64,000 bases of DNA from Paulinella micropora (taxonomy: Eukaryota; Cercozoa; Imbricatea; Euglyphida): the NCBI GenBank assembly GCA_009731375.1, contig BJOX01000164.1, forward strand, positions 683,758 to 747,757, given 5' to 3'. This document shows positions 33,526 through 43,796 of this stretch, one piece after another (the stretch's first letter is position 1; every line of letters starts with the position of its first letter). Position numbers and translations under genes: made by a program. The notes below the pieces were generated by a model that had not been told where the DNA came from, ran no database searches, and saw only the letters and a list, made by a program, of their open reading frames with translations.

Positions 33526-34467
33526 GTGAAGTTTACCACCCTACGACCACCCCCACAGACTCCCATCGTCCGAAAACGAAAGAACCGGCCCGCGGGCATC
33601 CATACGTTGGCAGGAGGAAAGGAGACAACCCCCAACCCACCCCACCCACCAGCAGATCAAGCCTCCAAGACGGCATTCTGCGGCCGTCGAGGGATTCACG
33701 ACCCTGGAACAATGTGCTGGCTCATTGCCACCTTACAGGCTCTGGCAGCGATTCAGGATCTCCCACAAATCCTACTTTCACGGACACGGCGACAGAGACC
33801 GATACGACAAGGCACACCACAAAATACCCTCTATCTCATCAGTAACACCCTCGACACCCTGGCCCCCCGGGGTGAACAAACCACCCGCACACCCCTGCAG
33901 ATCCCATGGTTAAGAGACAAGACAACACTATCGAATCTCCACCATGCTCTCCGACGAGACCGCCCAGGAACCATCCACCAAGCGATCAAGGGCATGCACG
34001 GCCATCTTAGGATGCTCAAAGACCAAGCTGGGAATGACATCACCGGGAAATGGAAGTGTCACATTACCTCTAACAGCCGATGCACCAACATCAACTGCGA
34101 ACGGTCTGCACCAGGAGAACGCCACGATCCCTTAATCGAACTCCACACCCCCACAAACAAGCCCACCCCAGGCACCCCGCTTGACCTGGAATCCCTCCTC
34201 CAAACATGGCGCAAATACAGGGACGACAACGATTGTTCCCACTGCGGCAGCGTCAGGGAAACCGAACAACATTTGATGAACCGGCCCCTGACCCTATGGC
34301 TCGCCCTGAAACACACCACACCTCGACAACGACACCAACTGGGGGAAGGGGATACTTTACCGTACCCAACCCTACCGATTTGGAACACTGCACGGGGGTC
34401 GTTGGGTGAGCCTTCGCCAAAGTCGTGCGCGGAGGGGAACATTTGTCCCGGTCTCGCCTCCCCCTAG
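33526..34467 (+). CDS. USP (C19)-like cysteine protease region, C-terminally truncated
   Basis: About residue 57 begins GIHDPGTMCWLIATLQAL, close to the USP Cys box (G-L-x-N-x-G-N-T-C-W-x-x-x-x-L-Q-x-L), with Cys at about 33,715. Next comes a segment like the USP middle: WKCHI, then CTNINC, L-I-E-L, LDLESLLQTW, a second C-S-H-C pair, and PLTLWLALKHT, which matches the order C-x-x-C, E-x-x-L, C-x-x-C, L-P-x-x-L-x-x-x-L of USP finger and palm. The His box (G-H-Y and W-x-x-F-N-D) is absent because the strand of the sequence changes at about 34.4 kb. USPs remove ubiquitin. A USP-type domain in a retroelement would be unusual; OTU and Ulp1 domains are the better-known ones. The family call is from motif order only. 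Confidence 0.5.
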   Translation: MKFTTLRPPPQTPIVRKRKNRPAGIHTLAGGKETTPNPPHPPADQASKTAFCGRRGIHDPGTMCWLIATLQALAAIQDLPQILLSRTRRQRPIRQGTPQNTLYLISNTLDTLAPRGEQTTRTPLQIPWLRDKTTLSNLHHALRRDRPGTIHQAIKGMHGHLRMLKDQAGNDITGKWKCHITSNSRCTNINCERSAPGERHDPLIELHTPTNKPTPGTPLDLESLLQTWRKYRDDNDCSHCGSVRETEQHLMNRPLTLWLALKHTTPRQRHQLGEGDTLPYPTLPIWNTARGSLGEPSPKSCAEGNICPGLASP

Positions 34468-36655
34468 TTCGCGTAGTAGATGAACGACGCTCATCGGATC
34501 TGGTGCTGGGTGTAGTGTCCATGTTTGTTGTGGTGGGCGCGGTCTGGGTATTTGGGGTGTGCCATGGCGCTCCCCGTGCTGATGGTGGTAGGTTAGGTTA
34601 TGAAGTGGTCGGGAGGATTGTCCCGTTTCGGTAACCTGTTGTGTGGTGTATTCGACTATGTCATTTACCCACGTCGGTTGGGTGCTGAGAAGTATGCATT
34701 GGTCCCAGGATTGACGTAGTTCTCCGCCCCAGGCTAGGGTAAGGTCTTGCTCCGTGTATGCGATGGTGGTTAGGAGGTAAGTTTCCTCGGCTGGCGGAGG
34801 AATCGGGTGTTGGAGTGAATAGTCTTCGTGTAAGGTGGGGGTGTCTCGTGCTCCTAGGAGTATGTCTTGGCGACTGTGTTGGTCTGGTGTGTCAGGGGTA
34901 AGTATCTTAGCGTGGGGTCCCATGGCTGTGGTCAGTAGTTGGTAGGCTTCTCCAGGAGTGGTGAGGCGTGCTCGAAAGAGCTCGGCGTAGTGAGCCGTGG
35001 TATCCTGAGGACTGGGGTGGAGGCGGGATTTGGCCTGTCGTGCTTTCCGACACGTGAGACACATATCTTCGTCCCACTCCATATCCGGCTCTGGCGTCCC
35101 GAGCTGTGGCTATAGTATTCTCGGCTTCTTTGAGGTCTTCGATCTGTGTATCTGGTGAGTGGACAGTGGCTGCATAGTTCCAGCCTGCCGGAGGGACCAT
35201 AACCTAGCGACCGCCCTGGTTCCCGATCTGATATCCAGTGTACGGGCCAGTTGTTCCCAGCGTTTCCAAGTTGTGTCGGGTTGGGTGGTGGAGTGCCCTG
35301 TTTGAGGAAGGCATGCACTTCAGTGAGTGTCTGCTGGTATACTAGCCGGGTGGCTAGATTTCTGGTGGGCCGGTGAGGTCGTTTCCGTGGGAGGGATGAT
35401 GTCGTTAGTGGGAGGGTAGCTGGCTCCTCCGATTGTAGTGGGTGTGTGTCCGTTGCTGCGGCGCGCGTCGCGGCTATCGCTTGGACGATCATTGCCTGCG
35501 GACCTGGTTGGGCTGCTATGCTGTCTTTGATACTGGATTCGAACTGTTCCCTCTGGAGGGGTGTCCATTTAGTAGGTTTTATCCGGGGCTCCTTCACAGG
35601 TCGGGGGTAGTTGTCTGTCTGAGATTCCCGGAGCATATCCAGTGTCCGTTTTGTTCTCCACTTTGGTCGGGTGGGCCGTAATGTGTTTGTGGGAATGGGT
35701 TCGTCGGGTTCCCCTGACCGATAACGTTGGTCCATCCTCACGCGGGCGTTGTTGAGGCGGCTACAGAATCTGATCCAATCTTTGAGTGCGATGCGGCCAC
35801 TTCGGCATAGTATGCCGGATCGTATCTGTTTATTTTCCCGTTCGATGGCTTCGAAGTCGATAGGTTGAGTTGTCTTCGTCGGTAGAACTCTGACGGGCTT
35901 TCTTGTAGTAGTTTTGGTCCATAAGGAGTAGCCGGGCGGCCACGTCTGCCCATTTTACAGGGGATACGATGAGATCGCGCTTGTCTGGGTGTATGGCCGT
36001 TATCTCCGGTGGGGCCTCGGTTGTATCCAATTCTAGCAGCCCGTCCTGGGCCCCGATGTCTAGGTAGATCCATGTGAAGTGTGGGGCTTTCTTCCCGCTT
36101 GAGAAGTTGCTTGAATGTGTTGTGACGGATGATCGGTAAGAAAACTTGTTGTGGGGTCTTCCATGGTGGAGCGCGGAGGTAGGTGGTCGCGTCCGGGTGG
36201 TAACGTTGGTCGTATCGAAGAAGTATATTACCTTCCACCGGCTGGCAGTTGATGAGGATTGAATGCGGTTTTCTGTGGCGGATGTGCCCGATAACCTCCT
36301 GGCGTTTCAGTGTGTACCAGCATAAGACGAGGCATATGTGGTCTTGGAACAGAATAGTCTCCTTGATCGTATCAGCGGCTTGGGTCGTTTGTTCCCGGTT
36401 GGCGCCGGGGGTGGGGATGACGATTTTGGTACCCATGGCTGCGGTGAGGAGGAGCATTTCCAGGACCCATTGTGTCGCCGAGGGGGGCATCTGGGTATGG
36501 TATGTGCTCCAGGGAGGGGATTTTGGATCTGGGATTTTGATAGGGAGGTTAGGGTTGGGGGGAACTTTCGTTCCTTTTGGGTTGGGTTCCAGATTTGCAG
36601 CTATACATGTTAGTCCTAATTTACGTTGGGTTCCCGATAGGATCGGGGTGGCCAA
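34430..36655 (-). CDS. Unrecognised minus-strand ORF series, frame-broken
   Basis: Three consecutive frames on the minus strand (36,655-35,738; 35,741-34,932; 35,082-34,430) look like one protein of about 740 residues with two or more breaks. Notable pieces are DHICLVLCWYTLKRQEVIG, an alternative-frame stretch VSPVKWADVAARLLLMDQNY at about 35,950, and a CLTC pair at about 35,055. Composition (Pro/Thr/Arg-rich) and codon style match the plus-strand retroelement ORFs, so I infer another retroelement coding part. It runs tail-to-tail into the USP-like ORF. No conserved domain recognised. Confidence 0.35.
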
Positions 36656-36805
36656 GCGACCTGTGAGGGGTCGTTGTATCCATGATGGCGGCGGCGTCGG
36701 TAGGGTCGAACAGGTGGATAGATATTTCCGTATACATGGGAGTTGTGAGGTATGTGTCCATGGCTATGTGTTGGCGTGGAAGAGGGGCCAGCCCAGGCGG
36801 ACACC

Positions 36806-36811
36806 TTCGAC

Positions 36812-36863
<52 letters not shown>

Positions 36864-37130
36864 GCTGGCGGCAACTGAGCAGGCGACGAGCCACATGCGC
36901 TCTGGCTGCGTGCCGGCACGTGTGCGTGTGTGCGTGTGTCTGTGTGTGTGTGTGTGTGTGTGTCTGTGTGTCTGTGTGTGTGTGGTGCAGCAGGACGCTG
37001 AAGCGGCCGCCTGAGGAGAGGAGAGGAGAGGAGAGGAAAGGAGAGGAGAGGAAAGGAAAGGAAAGGAGAGGAGAGGAGAGGAGAGAGGAGGGGAGGGGAG
37101 GGGAGGAGAGAGGAGAGGAGAGGAGAGGAG
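36806..37130. repeat. TCTA, TG and GAGAG repeats with possible small exons
   Basis: TCTA repeats (36,806-36,863) end in CTAG followed by about 55 bp of unique plus-strand sequence (LAATEQATSHMRSGC) and a donor-like GTGTGCGTGTG that becomes a TG microsatellite. A second AG-bounded island begins at about 36,990. Then GAGAG repeats reach the gap. It may be part of a plus-strand gene continuing to 38.3 kb. Confidence 0.4.
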
Positions 37131-37634
37131 NNNNNNNNNNNNNNNNNNNNNNNNNNNNNNNNNNNNNNNNNNNNNNNNNNNNNNNNNNNNNNNNNNNNNN
37201 NNNNNNNNNNNNNNNNNNNNNNNNNNNNNNNNNNNNNNNNNNNNNNNNNNNNNNNNNNNNNNNNNNNNNNNNNNNNNNNNNNNNNNNNNNNNNNNNNNNN
37301 NNNNNNNNNNNNNNNNNNNNNNNNNNNNNNNNNNNNNNNNNNNNNNNNNNNNNNNNNNNNNNNNNNNNNNNNNNNNNNNNNNNNNNNNNNNNNNNNNNNN
37401 NNNNNNNNNNNNNNNNNNNNNNNNNNNNNNNNNNNNNNNNNNNNNNNNNNNNNNNNNNNNNNNNNNNNNNNNNNNNNNNNNNNNNNNNNNNNNNNNNNNN
37501 NNNNNNNNNNNNNNNNNNNNNNNNNNNNNNNNNNNNNNNNNNNNNNNNNNNNNNNNNNNNNNNNNNNNNNNNNNNNNNNNNNNNNNNNNNNNNNNNNNNN
37601 NNNNNNNNNNNNNNNNNNNNNNNNNNNNNNNNNN
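37131..37634. other. Assembly gap (504 N) in a purine repeat
   Basis: Flanked on both sides by GGAGA-type purine repeats. Confidence 0.95.
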
Positions 37635-38098
37635 AGGGGAGGAGAGGGGAGGGGAAGGGAGGGGAAGGGAGGGGAGGAGAGAGGAGGGTAGGGGAGGGGA
37701 GGAGAGAGGAGAGGAGAGCAGAGCAGGGCACGGCAGAACAGAGCAGAGCAGAGCAGAGGAGAGAGAGAGGAGAGCAGACAGAGCCCAGCAGGGCAGAGCA
37801 GAGGAGAGCAGAACAGAGCTGAGAAGAGCAGAGCAGAGCAGAGCAGAGCAGAGCAGAGACCAGACACGTCCCAGAGCTGAACCTTGACGTCCTCCCTATG
37901 TATGTATGTATGTATGTATGTATGTACGTACGTATGTCTGTATGTATGTATGCATGTATGTATGTACATATGTATGTACATGCATGTATGTATGTATGTA
38001 TGAATATGAATGCATGTATGTATGTATCAAAGCAACACGCAACACTTCCCCACCTTACCTAACCTACCTACTTACATATCTATCCATTTATCTATCTG

Positions 38099-38140
<42 letters not shown>

Positions 38141-38218
38141 CATTTATCTATCTTTCTATCTATCTATCTATCGTTCTATCTATCTCTCTATCTTTCTATT
38201 TATCTATCTATCACAACG
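37635..38218. repeat. Purine, GAGCA, ATGT and TCTA repeats
   Basis: GGGGA passes to a pentanucleotide GAGCA run (37,715-37,858), ATGT (37,898-38,030) and TCTA (38,077-38,213). Confidence 0.9.
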
Positions 38219-38241
38219 TGCAATTTCTGACGACGGCCCAG

Positions 38242-38330
38242 CTGCGGGCAATCTTTGGAAATATCCCCCCTGTCTTCGAGCCGCAGCACAGCCCCGATCC
38301 CGCTGGCGCACAGCCCGCCGGCGCCGAGGG
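38242..38330 (+). CDS. Possible exon with a DH (RhoGEF)-like signature
   Basis: After GGCCCAG the frame reads LRAIFGNIPPVFE and then Pro/Ala-rich sequence, ending at a good GTGAGT donor. The I-F-G-N-I-x-x-V motif is typical of the start of the DH domain of Rho guanine-nucleotide exchange factors. Another small AG/GT-bounded island at about 38,529-38,581 (GELEELLKQR) could be a further exon. No other part of a DH or PH domain is visible, so this is a single-motif call. Confidence 0.3.
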
Positions 38331-38339
38331 GTGAGTTAG

Positions 38340-39079
38340 CTTTTATTAAAGAACGAAAAGCAATTTTTTTTTCAGTTTTTTTTTTTGCCTCCCCCTCTCA
38401 GCAGCAGGTCTCGGGGGCACGAGACCTGCCTGACCTCCTTTAATAAAGCCACCGCTGGTCAGATTTGAGAAAATATTGAAATATCCGCCTGTCGCGCTCA
38501 TCTACGCAATCGCCTGATAACTGTCAACAGCCCCCCGGAATATGTGGAGAGCTGGAAGAACTGCTGAAGCAGAGATGCAGCGGTTAGCTTAGGCCACTCA
38601 CGAGGATCGCCAGGCCGGCCTGGCCCCGCGGTGAGGGTTTGTTGAGCGTTGCCGACGCCGTGGCCGGGGCAGGTAGGCCCCCCCCCACCCCTCCGAACTC
38701 AAGTTACGCGGAGACCTCCGGAAGGAGTTAAAAAAAAAAAAAGGAAATTTCAGAGACTTGCTTCGACAAAACCACAATGCCAGCATGAACGAAGGGGGGG
38801 GGGGGCGGGTGGCTGCGCAAAATAATTTTCTTCAGCCCCAGATGTGTGCGATTACGTACTAGTCAGGCAGAACAGACACCCATACACTAACGCGGCAGTA
38901 GTTGGATTACCCCAACTACCAAGAAATTCTAATATACGCCAGCCCTCCCAGCCCGCTGGCGCGGGTTTGAAGGGGAAGAGGGGAGGCGGAGGGACAAGAC
39001 GCTTTGTCCAGTATATATATATATATATTTATATAAAGCAACGAAAAAAAGACCCTTTGCCCCAGCGCGACGGAAATCT
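38340..39079. other. Mostly non-coding stretch
   Basis: Unique sequence with a short inverted repeat around CAGGTCTCGGGGGCACGAGA (38,404), short T, A and G runs and a TA microsatellite (39,012-39,033). Apart from the possible island at 38,529 I see no gene. Confidence 0.4.
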
Positions 39080-39987
39080 ATGAGAAACCAAGCACTGAAT
39101 TCGTTATGTGCTACAAAGAGGGCACAGGAAAGTGAGTTTATTGTTGAACGCGCGAAGAATAGTGCACTCTATGTGATTGAGTATCTTAGACAAACTCTCC
39201 GAAACAACAACTCAAGCGTAATTGAAGCCGACGCTGCAGTTAGCTTCTTAATCACGGAATCCGAAGAAAGTGCTAGCAGGTTGGAAAAGGAGTTTGTGAC
39301 AAAATGGAGATTTCTGATGTTTCGACACAAGAGGCAACAAGGTGTCTAAAAGAGCTGATTTTTATTCGATCATTGATGACATACAAAGAAGAGCATATGC
39401 AAAAAATATATAGTCTGGTGCCAGGAAAACAAGGGGGGGAATCGTATGCGGCCTTTACGATCCATAGGTTGAAAGACGTAGATTGTGTCACGTACAAGGT
39501 AGTCATTTACTATACCCACTTGGCGCAAGCCTGTCTAATCAACACTCCGAGCATGAAGCGGGTTCTGGAACGTGAACTGGGCGGAGGGATTTGCCTGCGA
39601 AGTCGTATCCCAGAATTCGATTGCTGTCTGGTGCTTGGGCCAGTATGTGGGATCGCATGCTGAAGCTCACCGTGGCTCGTTTCGTTTCAAGGACTTGAAT
39701 GTCTTTGAGAATGCAGTCGGATATCTTTTTCCAAAAATCTCGTGTGGAACTGTTGAGACTTTCTGTTTGGGTGTTCGTTGGGTGCGCGTGACGACGTCCG
39801 GAACATGAACTGGGCGGAGGGATGTGAGTGGGTTTCTCCAAGTGGGAAGACCTCGCTGGAGGCACTCTATGCTGCACCTGCGGACGATAGCATTATGACC
39901 GCTTCTGTTTGGGGAGGAATGGTGATAGACGGGGTAGATATTGCACTATCCTGGCCTTGTTCTGGATGCCCCTTTGGAAGTCCCTGA
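39080..39987 (+). CDS. Unknown ORF, frame-broken, with a 220-bp insertion
   Basis: Frame 39,080-39,300 (helical: NSALYVIEYLRQTLRNNN) passes at about 39,300 to frame 39,304-39,590 (STQEATRCLKELIFIRSLM). GAACTGGGCGGAGGGAT occurs at 39,570-39,586 and again at 39,807-39,823. After the second copy a coding frame resumes (CEWVSPSGKTSLEALY) and ends at 39,987. The sequence between the two direct repeats looks inserted, with the 17-24 bp repeat as a possible target-site duplication. No family recognised. Confidence 0.35.
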
Positions 39988-39989
39988 AC

Positions 39990-40364
39990 GGGGCTTGTCT
40001 TTGGGTGTGTGCATGCTTCTGTTAGGTGCGTTGTGCCTGGGTACTCGCGTTGCGTTTGAGCGGGGGAGTTTGATAGACTGGGTGTTTGGTTGGGGGTTTG
40101 GGTTATTGGGTATGGTCGCCATCAATGGGTTAGTCAGCAGGTTTCGTCTTCCTTTCAGGTTGTGTATTGATGGTCTCTGCCTTCCTTCCTTTGGCTGTTG
40201 GCGTTTCTTGGAAGGGTCTAGCCCCGGGACCTCGTTCAATTCCTTGTGGCCCGTGTCCGAACCTACCCTGTGAGCAGGGAGATCCTGGTCGTACCACGTG
40301 GCTGGGCANNNNNNNNNNGAGAGATGAGAGAACAGCGGTGAGATAGCTGATAAAGGGAGAGAAT

Positions 40365-40397
<33 letters not shown>

Positions 40398-40449
40398 GGA
40401 GAAGAAGCATGAGAGACCGAGAGACCAGCAAAATGGGAAACTGAGAGCA

Positions 40450-40486
<37 letters not shown>

Positions 40487-40582
40487 GACAGAGAGACAGA
40501 GAGAGAGAGAGAGTGTGAGTGAGTGAGAAAGCAAGAGGGATGCATGTTCGATGAGAGAGAATGAGAGAGAGAGAGAGAATGA

Positions 40583-40633
<51 letters not shown>

Positions 40634-41237
40634 TACGACAACGAGGGGTATATGTTAATACGAAGAGAGAGATAGTAAGGGAATCCGGGGCTATTAGATG
40701 AGAGGAAAGCCAAAGAGATGCAAGAGACGAGTAGGCAGTATGTCATCATAGACTGAGGTAGGCATATGAGAGGTCAGAGACAGCAGAAGCAGGAAGATAT
40801 GTTTCGGAGCAGCGACAAGCTCGATACGTTGAGGGGACAGTTAAACGAAAAAGGGACAACCGTAGAGGCAAGGTAAAACAAAGGAAACTGGACGGTCGTA
40901 AAACCTGCCGAAGGAGACAACAAAGGTGTCTTTGTGTGTTGTCTCTGATGTTGAGATGGTCCCTTGTATTTCGGTCCTGTTTAAAAAATTGTTATAGTCA
41001 TTGCCTCGGCCTGTGGGAGGAACCGAGGGTCATTGGGGAAAGCTTACTCCTGTGGAAGGTTTCCGGGTCCCTTTCTGAGGATAGCCTTCCCCTCCCACGA
41101 CTCCGTGCCCTAGGCGTCCGGGCATTATAACGGTTTCAGTTTGTGGGTTCCGGGCATCAGTGGCTGTCGAGGCTTAGTGCTGGTTGTGGATGTTATGTCT
41201 AGTATGTTCTCTTACTGCGTTTGTGTGTCTTGGTGGG
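39990..41237 (-). other. Retroelement-like remnant with GA and TA repeats
   Basis: Minus-strand frames are Pro/Thr/Arg-rich like the neighbouring retroelement ORFs but broken. A 10-N gap lies at 40,309-40,318, GA repeats at 40,362-40,580 and a TA tract at 40,586-40,622. It may be sequence downstream of the RNase H domain at 41,729-41,238. Confidence 0.3.
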
Positions 41238-41729
41238 TTAGTGCCGGAAGTCGTTATTGAAACTGAATGGTGGCGTGGTGGTCTGTTGTCTAAGGGGATG
41301 AGTCCGGGCCCTGTCGTCGGTCAGGCGGTGGATAGGCTGGAGAGCTGCCTCCTTGGCTAGTCTGTCACAAATCTCATTCAGGCAGTGTTGCCATTTGAAG
41401 CTGTTTTCGACATGTGAGGCGATCCATTGGAGGTGTAGGTGGCATATTTCGATCTTATATCGCGCTATTGCGTCCCATATAATTGGCTGCGGTCGGTCAG
41501 GGAATAGTTTCTGGTATTCGGATTCTAGGGGACAGTCTGCGAGGCCTTTATAGTCCGTAAAGCAGTATATTACAGTTTGTTCGGGATGCCATCTATTGGC
41601 CCGTATGTAGTGTAGGACCATCGCTAACCCCCCTACCTCTTCCCGACCCGTCGCCAAATCAACCCTCACCCAGGCTACCGACTCAACATCCCAGGTGGCT
41701 ACACAAGAATCTTGACCCGCATCCCTCAT
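41238..41729 (-). CDS. RNase H-like domain of a retroelement
   Basis: A 163-codon minus-strand frame. Features of type I RNase H as in I-clade LINEs: an early Asp (MRDAGQDS), Glu in EVGGLAMVL, Asp in IYCFTDYKGLAD, then WIASHVENS and LNEICDRLAKEAA, matching the W-x-x-x-H and N-E-x-A-D-x-L-A-K-x-A end motifs. It removes RNA from RNA-DNA hybrids during reverse transcription. It lies head-to-head against the plus-strand reverse transcriptase that starts at 41,741, so it cannot be read with it as the sequence stands. The strand switch is at about 41,735. Confidence 0.6.
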   Translation of the reverse strand: MRDAGQDSCVATWDVESVAWVRVDLATGREEVGGLAMVLHYIRANRWHPEQTVIYCFTDYKGLADCPLESEYQKLFPDRPQPIIWDAIARYKIEICHLHLQWIASHVENSFKWQHCLNEICDRLAKEAALQPIHRLTDDRARTHPLRQQTTTPPFSFNNDFRH

Positions 41730-41740
41730 GATCTAACCCT

Positions 41741-43278
41741 ATATCCCCGACAGAGCACAAGCCATCCGGGAAGCACGCCGGGATTTCTCTATGGAAGAAT
41801 TAACCTCCGCTATCCATAGCAAGAAAAGAGCCTCTGCCGGACTAGATCAATTCCCCCCGGCGGCACTGAAAATGCTCTCCGAGACGGGGAAAGCGTATGT
41901 CCTTCAATATTTCAACAAAGGAGGGAGAGAATCATACCCACAGAATGGAAACCCACACATCTAGTCCAATTATGGAAGGAAAAGGGCACAGGCGCAGATG
42001 CCAGGGACTGGAGACCTATCATGATATCCAAAGCCGTTATGAACTTATACGCCAAGATGGCTGATCTCAGGTTGCGAACCCTTATGCTGGACGTAGGCAG
42101 CGTCAGCAAGACAGCCAAGGCCAACTGCCCTCGTATCTCCGGGGCGGACGAAGCAAACCTGACCCTACGCCTCATCATAACGTTCACCACGCAGCGGAGC
42201 AAACTGGACAAACACACACTCTGATCCTAACTGCAGTGGATGTGGAAAAAGCGTTTGACTCAGTGGAACTTCCAGTAATCCACATCGCCCTGACAGCCAT
42301 CGTCGCAACCCCACCAGAATTCCCTGAACTTTTCTCCTTCGTCCACCACCTCTATCGAGGAGCCACCATCCACACCCAAGGAGCGGAGGGACCACACGCC
42401 ACGGCCGAGCCCATCCACCGCGGCCGAGACACTGCACAAGGCAGCCCGATCAGCCCACCCTCTTCTCCATTACTAACGAATACCGCAAACGACTGCGAAG
42501 GGGGGACACATCCTCAACCACCACCCCTGGATACCAATTCTACGGAGAGGGCCGTCAGTTCAACTCATGGCCAGCACTACGAGGCCGGACCCTCACCAAA
42601 GCAGACGTCACCATCCCCTCCCAACACACCTTCGCGGATGACGAATGGCACGCACATGGGGGACCGGGAACCAAGGATAGATACATCCAACAAGCACGGG
42701 ATGAATTCCAGAAATCACAGGACCAACTCCACGGAACAGGATTCCTTACCGCCGCATCCAAGAGCTTCACCCTGGGTATCATGGTCCATCCGTCGGGGAT
42801 CACCGAAGACTTCGACGTAGGCCTAATAGGGCGGGATGGCACACCCATCCCCAGCCTGACTAAATACACCAAATTCCGATCCTTAGGACCATTCACATCA
42901 GGACTAAACGACCACAAACTTCAAGTCAACGAAATCATGGCCAACCTCCTCACTGCCACCCAGGTAGCGCTGGGCCTGAATGTCACCAACAGCAGAAGAA
43001 GAGAAGCCCTACGGGACCTCGTCCCGGGCACAGCGGACTTCTCCCTAGGCTGGACAGCCCTCACGGAAGATGAGGCCGACATCACGGACACCTACTACCG
43101 CGAATGCTTTCGGAGTACCCTCAGCGTGAAACGCACGGATATCCCCAACGCACTTCTGTACGCGCCCCGTGGTAAATGCGGAGGATTCGGCCTTCCAAAG
43201 TTCAAGGACAGAGCCAACATAAGGATGGCCACAGTATTTCTCTGGGGACTAACTCCCACGACCGAGCCACCCAAATAG
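41741..43278 (+). pseudogene. Non-LTR reverse transcriptase, frame-broken
   Basis: Reading needs at least three or four frame changes. Recognised in order: the SAGLDQFPPAALK block at about 41,835 (RT motif 1 like A-P-G-x-D), WRPIMISKAVMNLYAK at about 42,010 (motif 2), AVDVEKAFDSVE at about 42,233 (catalytic motif A, D-x-x-x-A-F-D), AQGSPISP at about 42,436 (motif B), and TFADDEW at about 42,628 (motif C, F-A-D-D instead of Y-A-D-D). The frame after 42,781 continues with thumb-like sequence (LRSLGPFTSG in outline) to 43,278. It resembles LINE RTs with a C-terminal restriction-like endonuclease. The breaks could be decay or assembly indels. Confidence 0.7.
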
Positions 43279-43796
43279 CAGTGCACTCACACCTGCGTTT
43301 GTTGAAAGACGCCTTCTTACCACAACAGGATCGGACCGACGGGTGTAACCCACGAAGACCACCCCAAAACCAACCCCTCCCACCCAGTTGACCCCCCAAC
43401 GCCCAGCCTGAACAACTCCCGCCACCGGTCCCTCCGGAAAACGACGACCCGACAGCAAGAACAAGAAGCCCAGGTTCAGGACCTAATACAACGAATCCAA
43501 GACCTCAACATCCCCCCAAGTTACCTCCAAAACATAAGACTCCCGGAAACACGAGGATGGCACCCGGATGACCAAGACCCATAGGAATACCCCCTCCAGG
43601 CACGGCCTATTACCACTAATCAATCCGGACCCTGCAACCAGCACACACACCCTGGAAAGATATCAAAGAACACAGCCCACAACCACCCCCCGTCCGGAAC
43701 CAACCCTTCCTGGATTGGTATGCACATGAACAACTCCTGACCCAGAGACGACACCAAGGATACCTGGGGATAGAGTGGATAGGCAGCTGCCGTGAT
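43279..43796 (+). other. Linker between RT and C-terminal region
   Basis: Frame-broken but still coding in style (YAHEQLLTQRRHQGYLGIEW at about 43,720). It probably belongs to the same retroelement ORF. Confidence 0.45.

Noticed and set aside
34507-34932. His box of the USP-like protease on the minus strand
   Set aside because: Similarity is limited to a few residues and would require an inversion; kept only as a remark.
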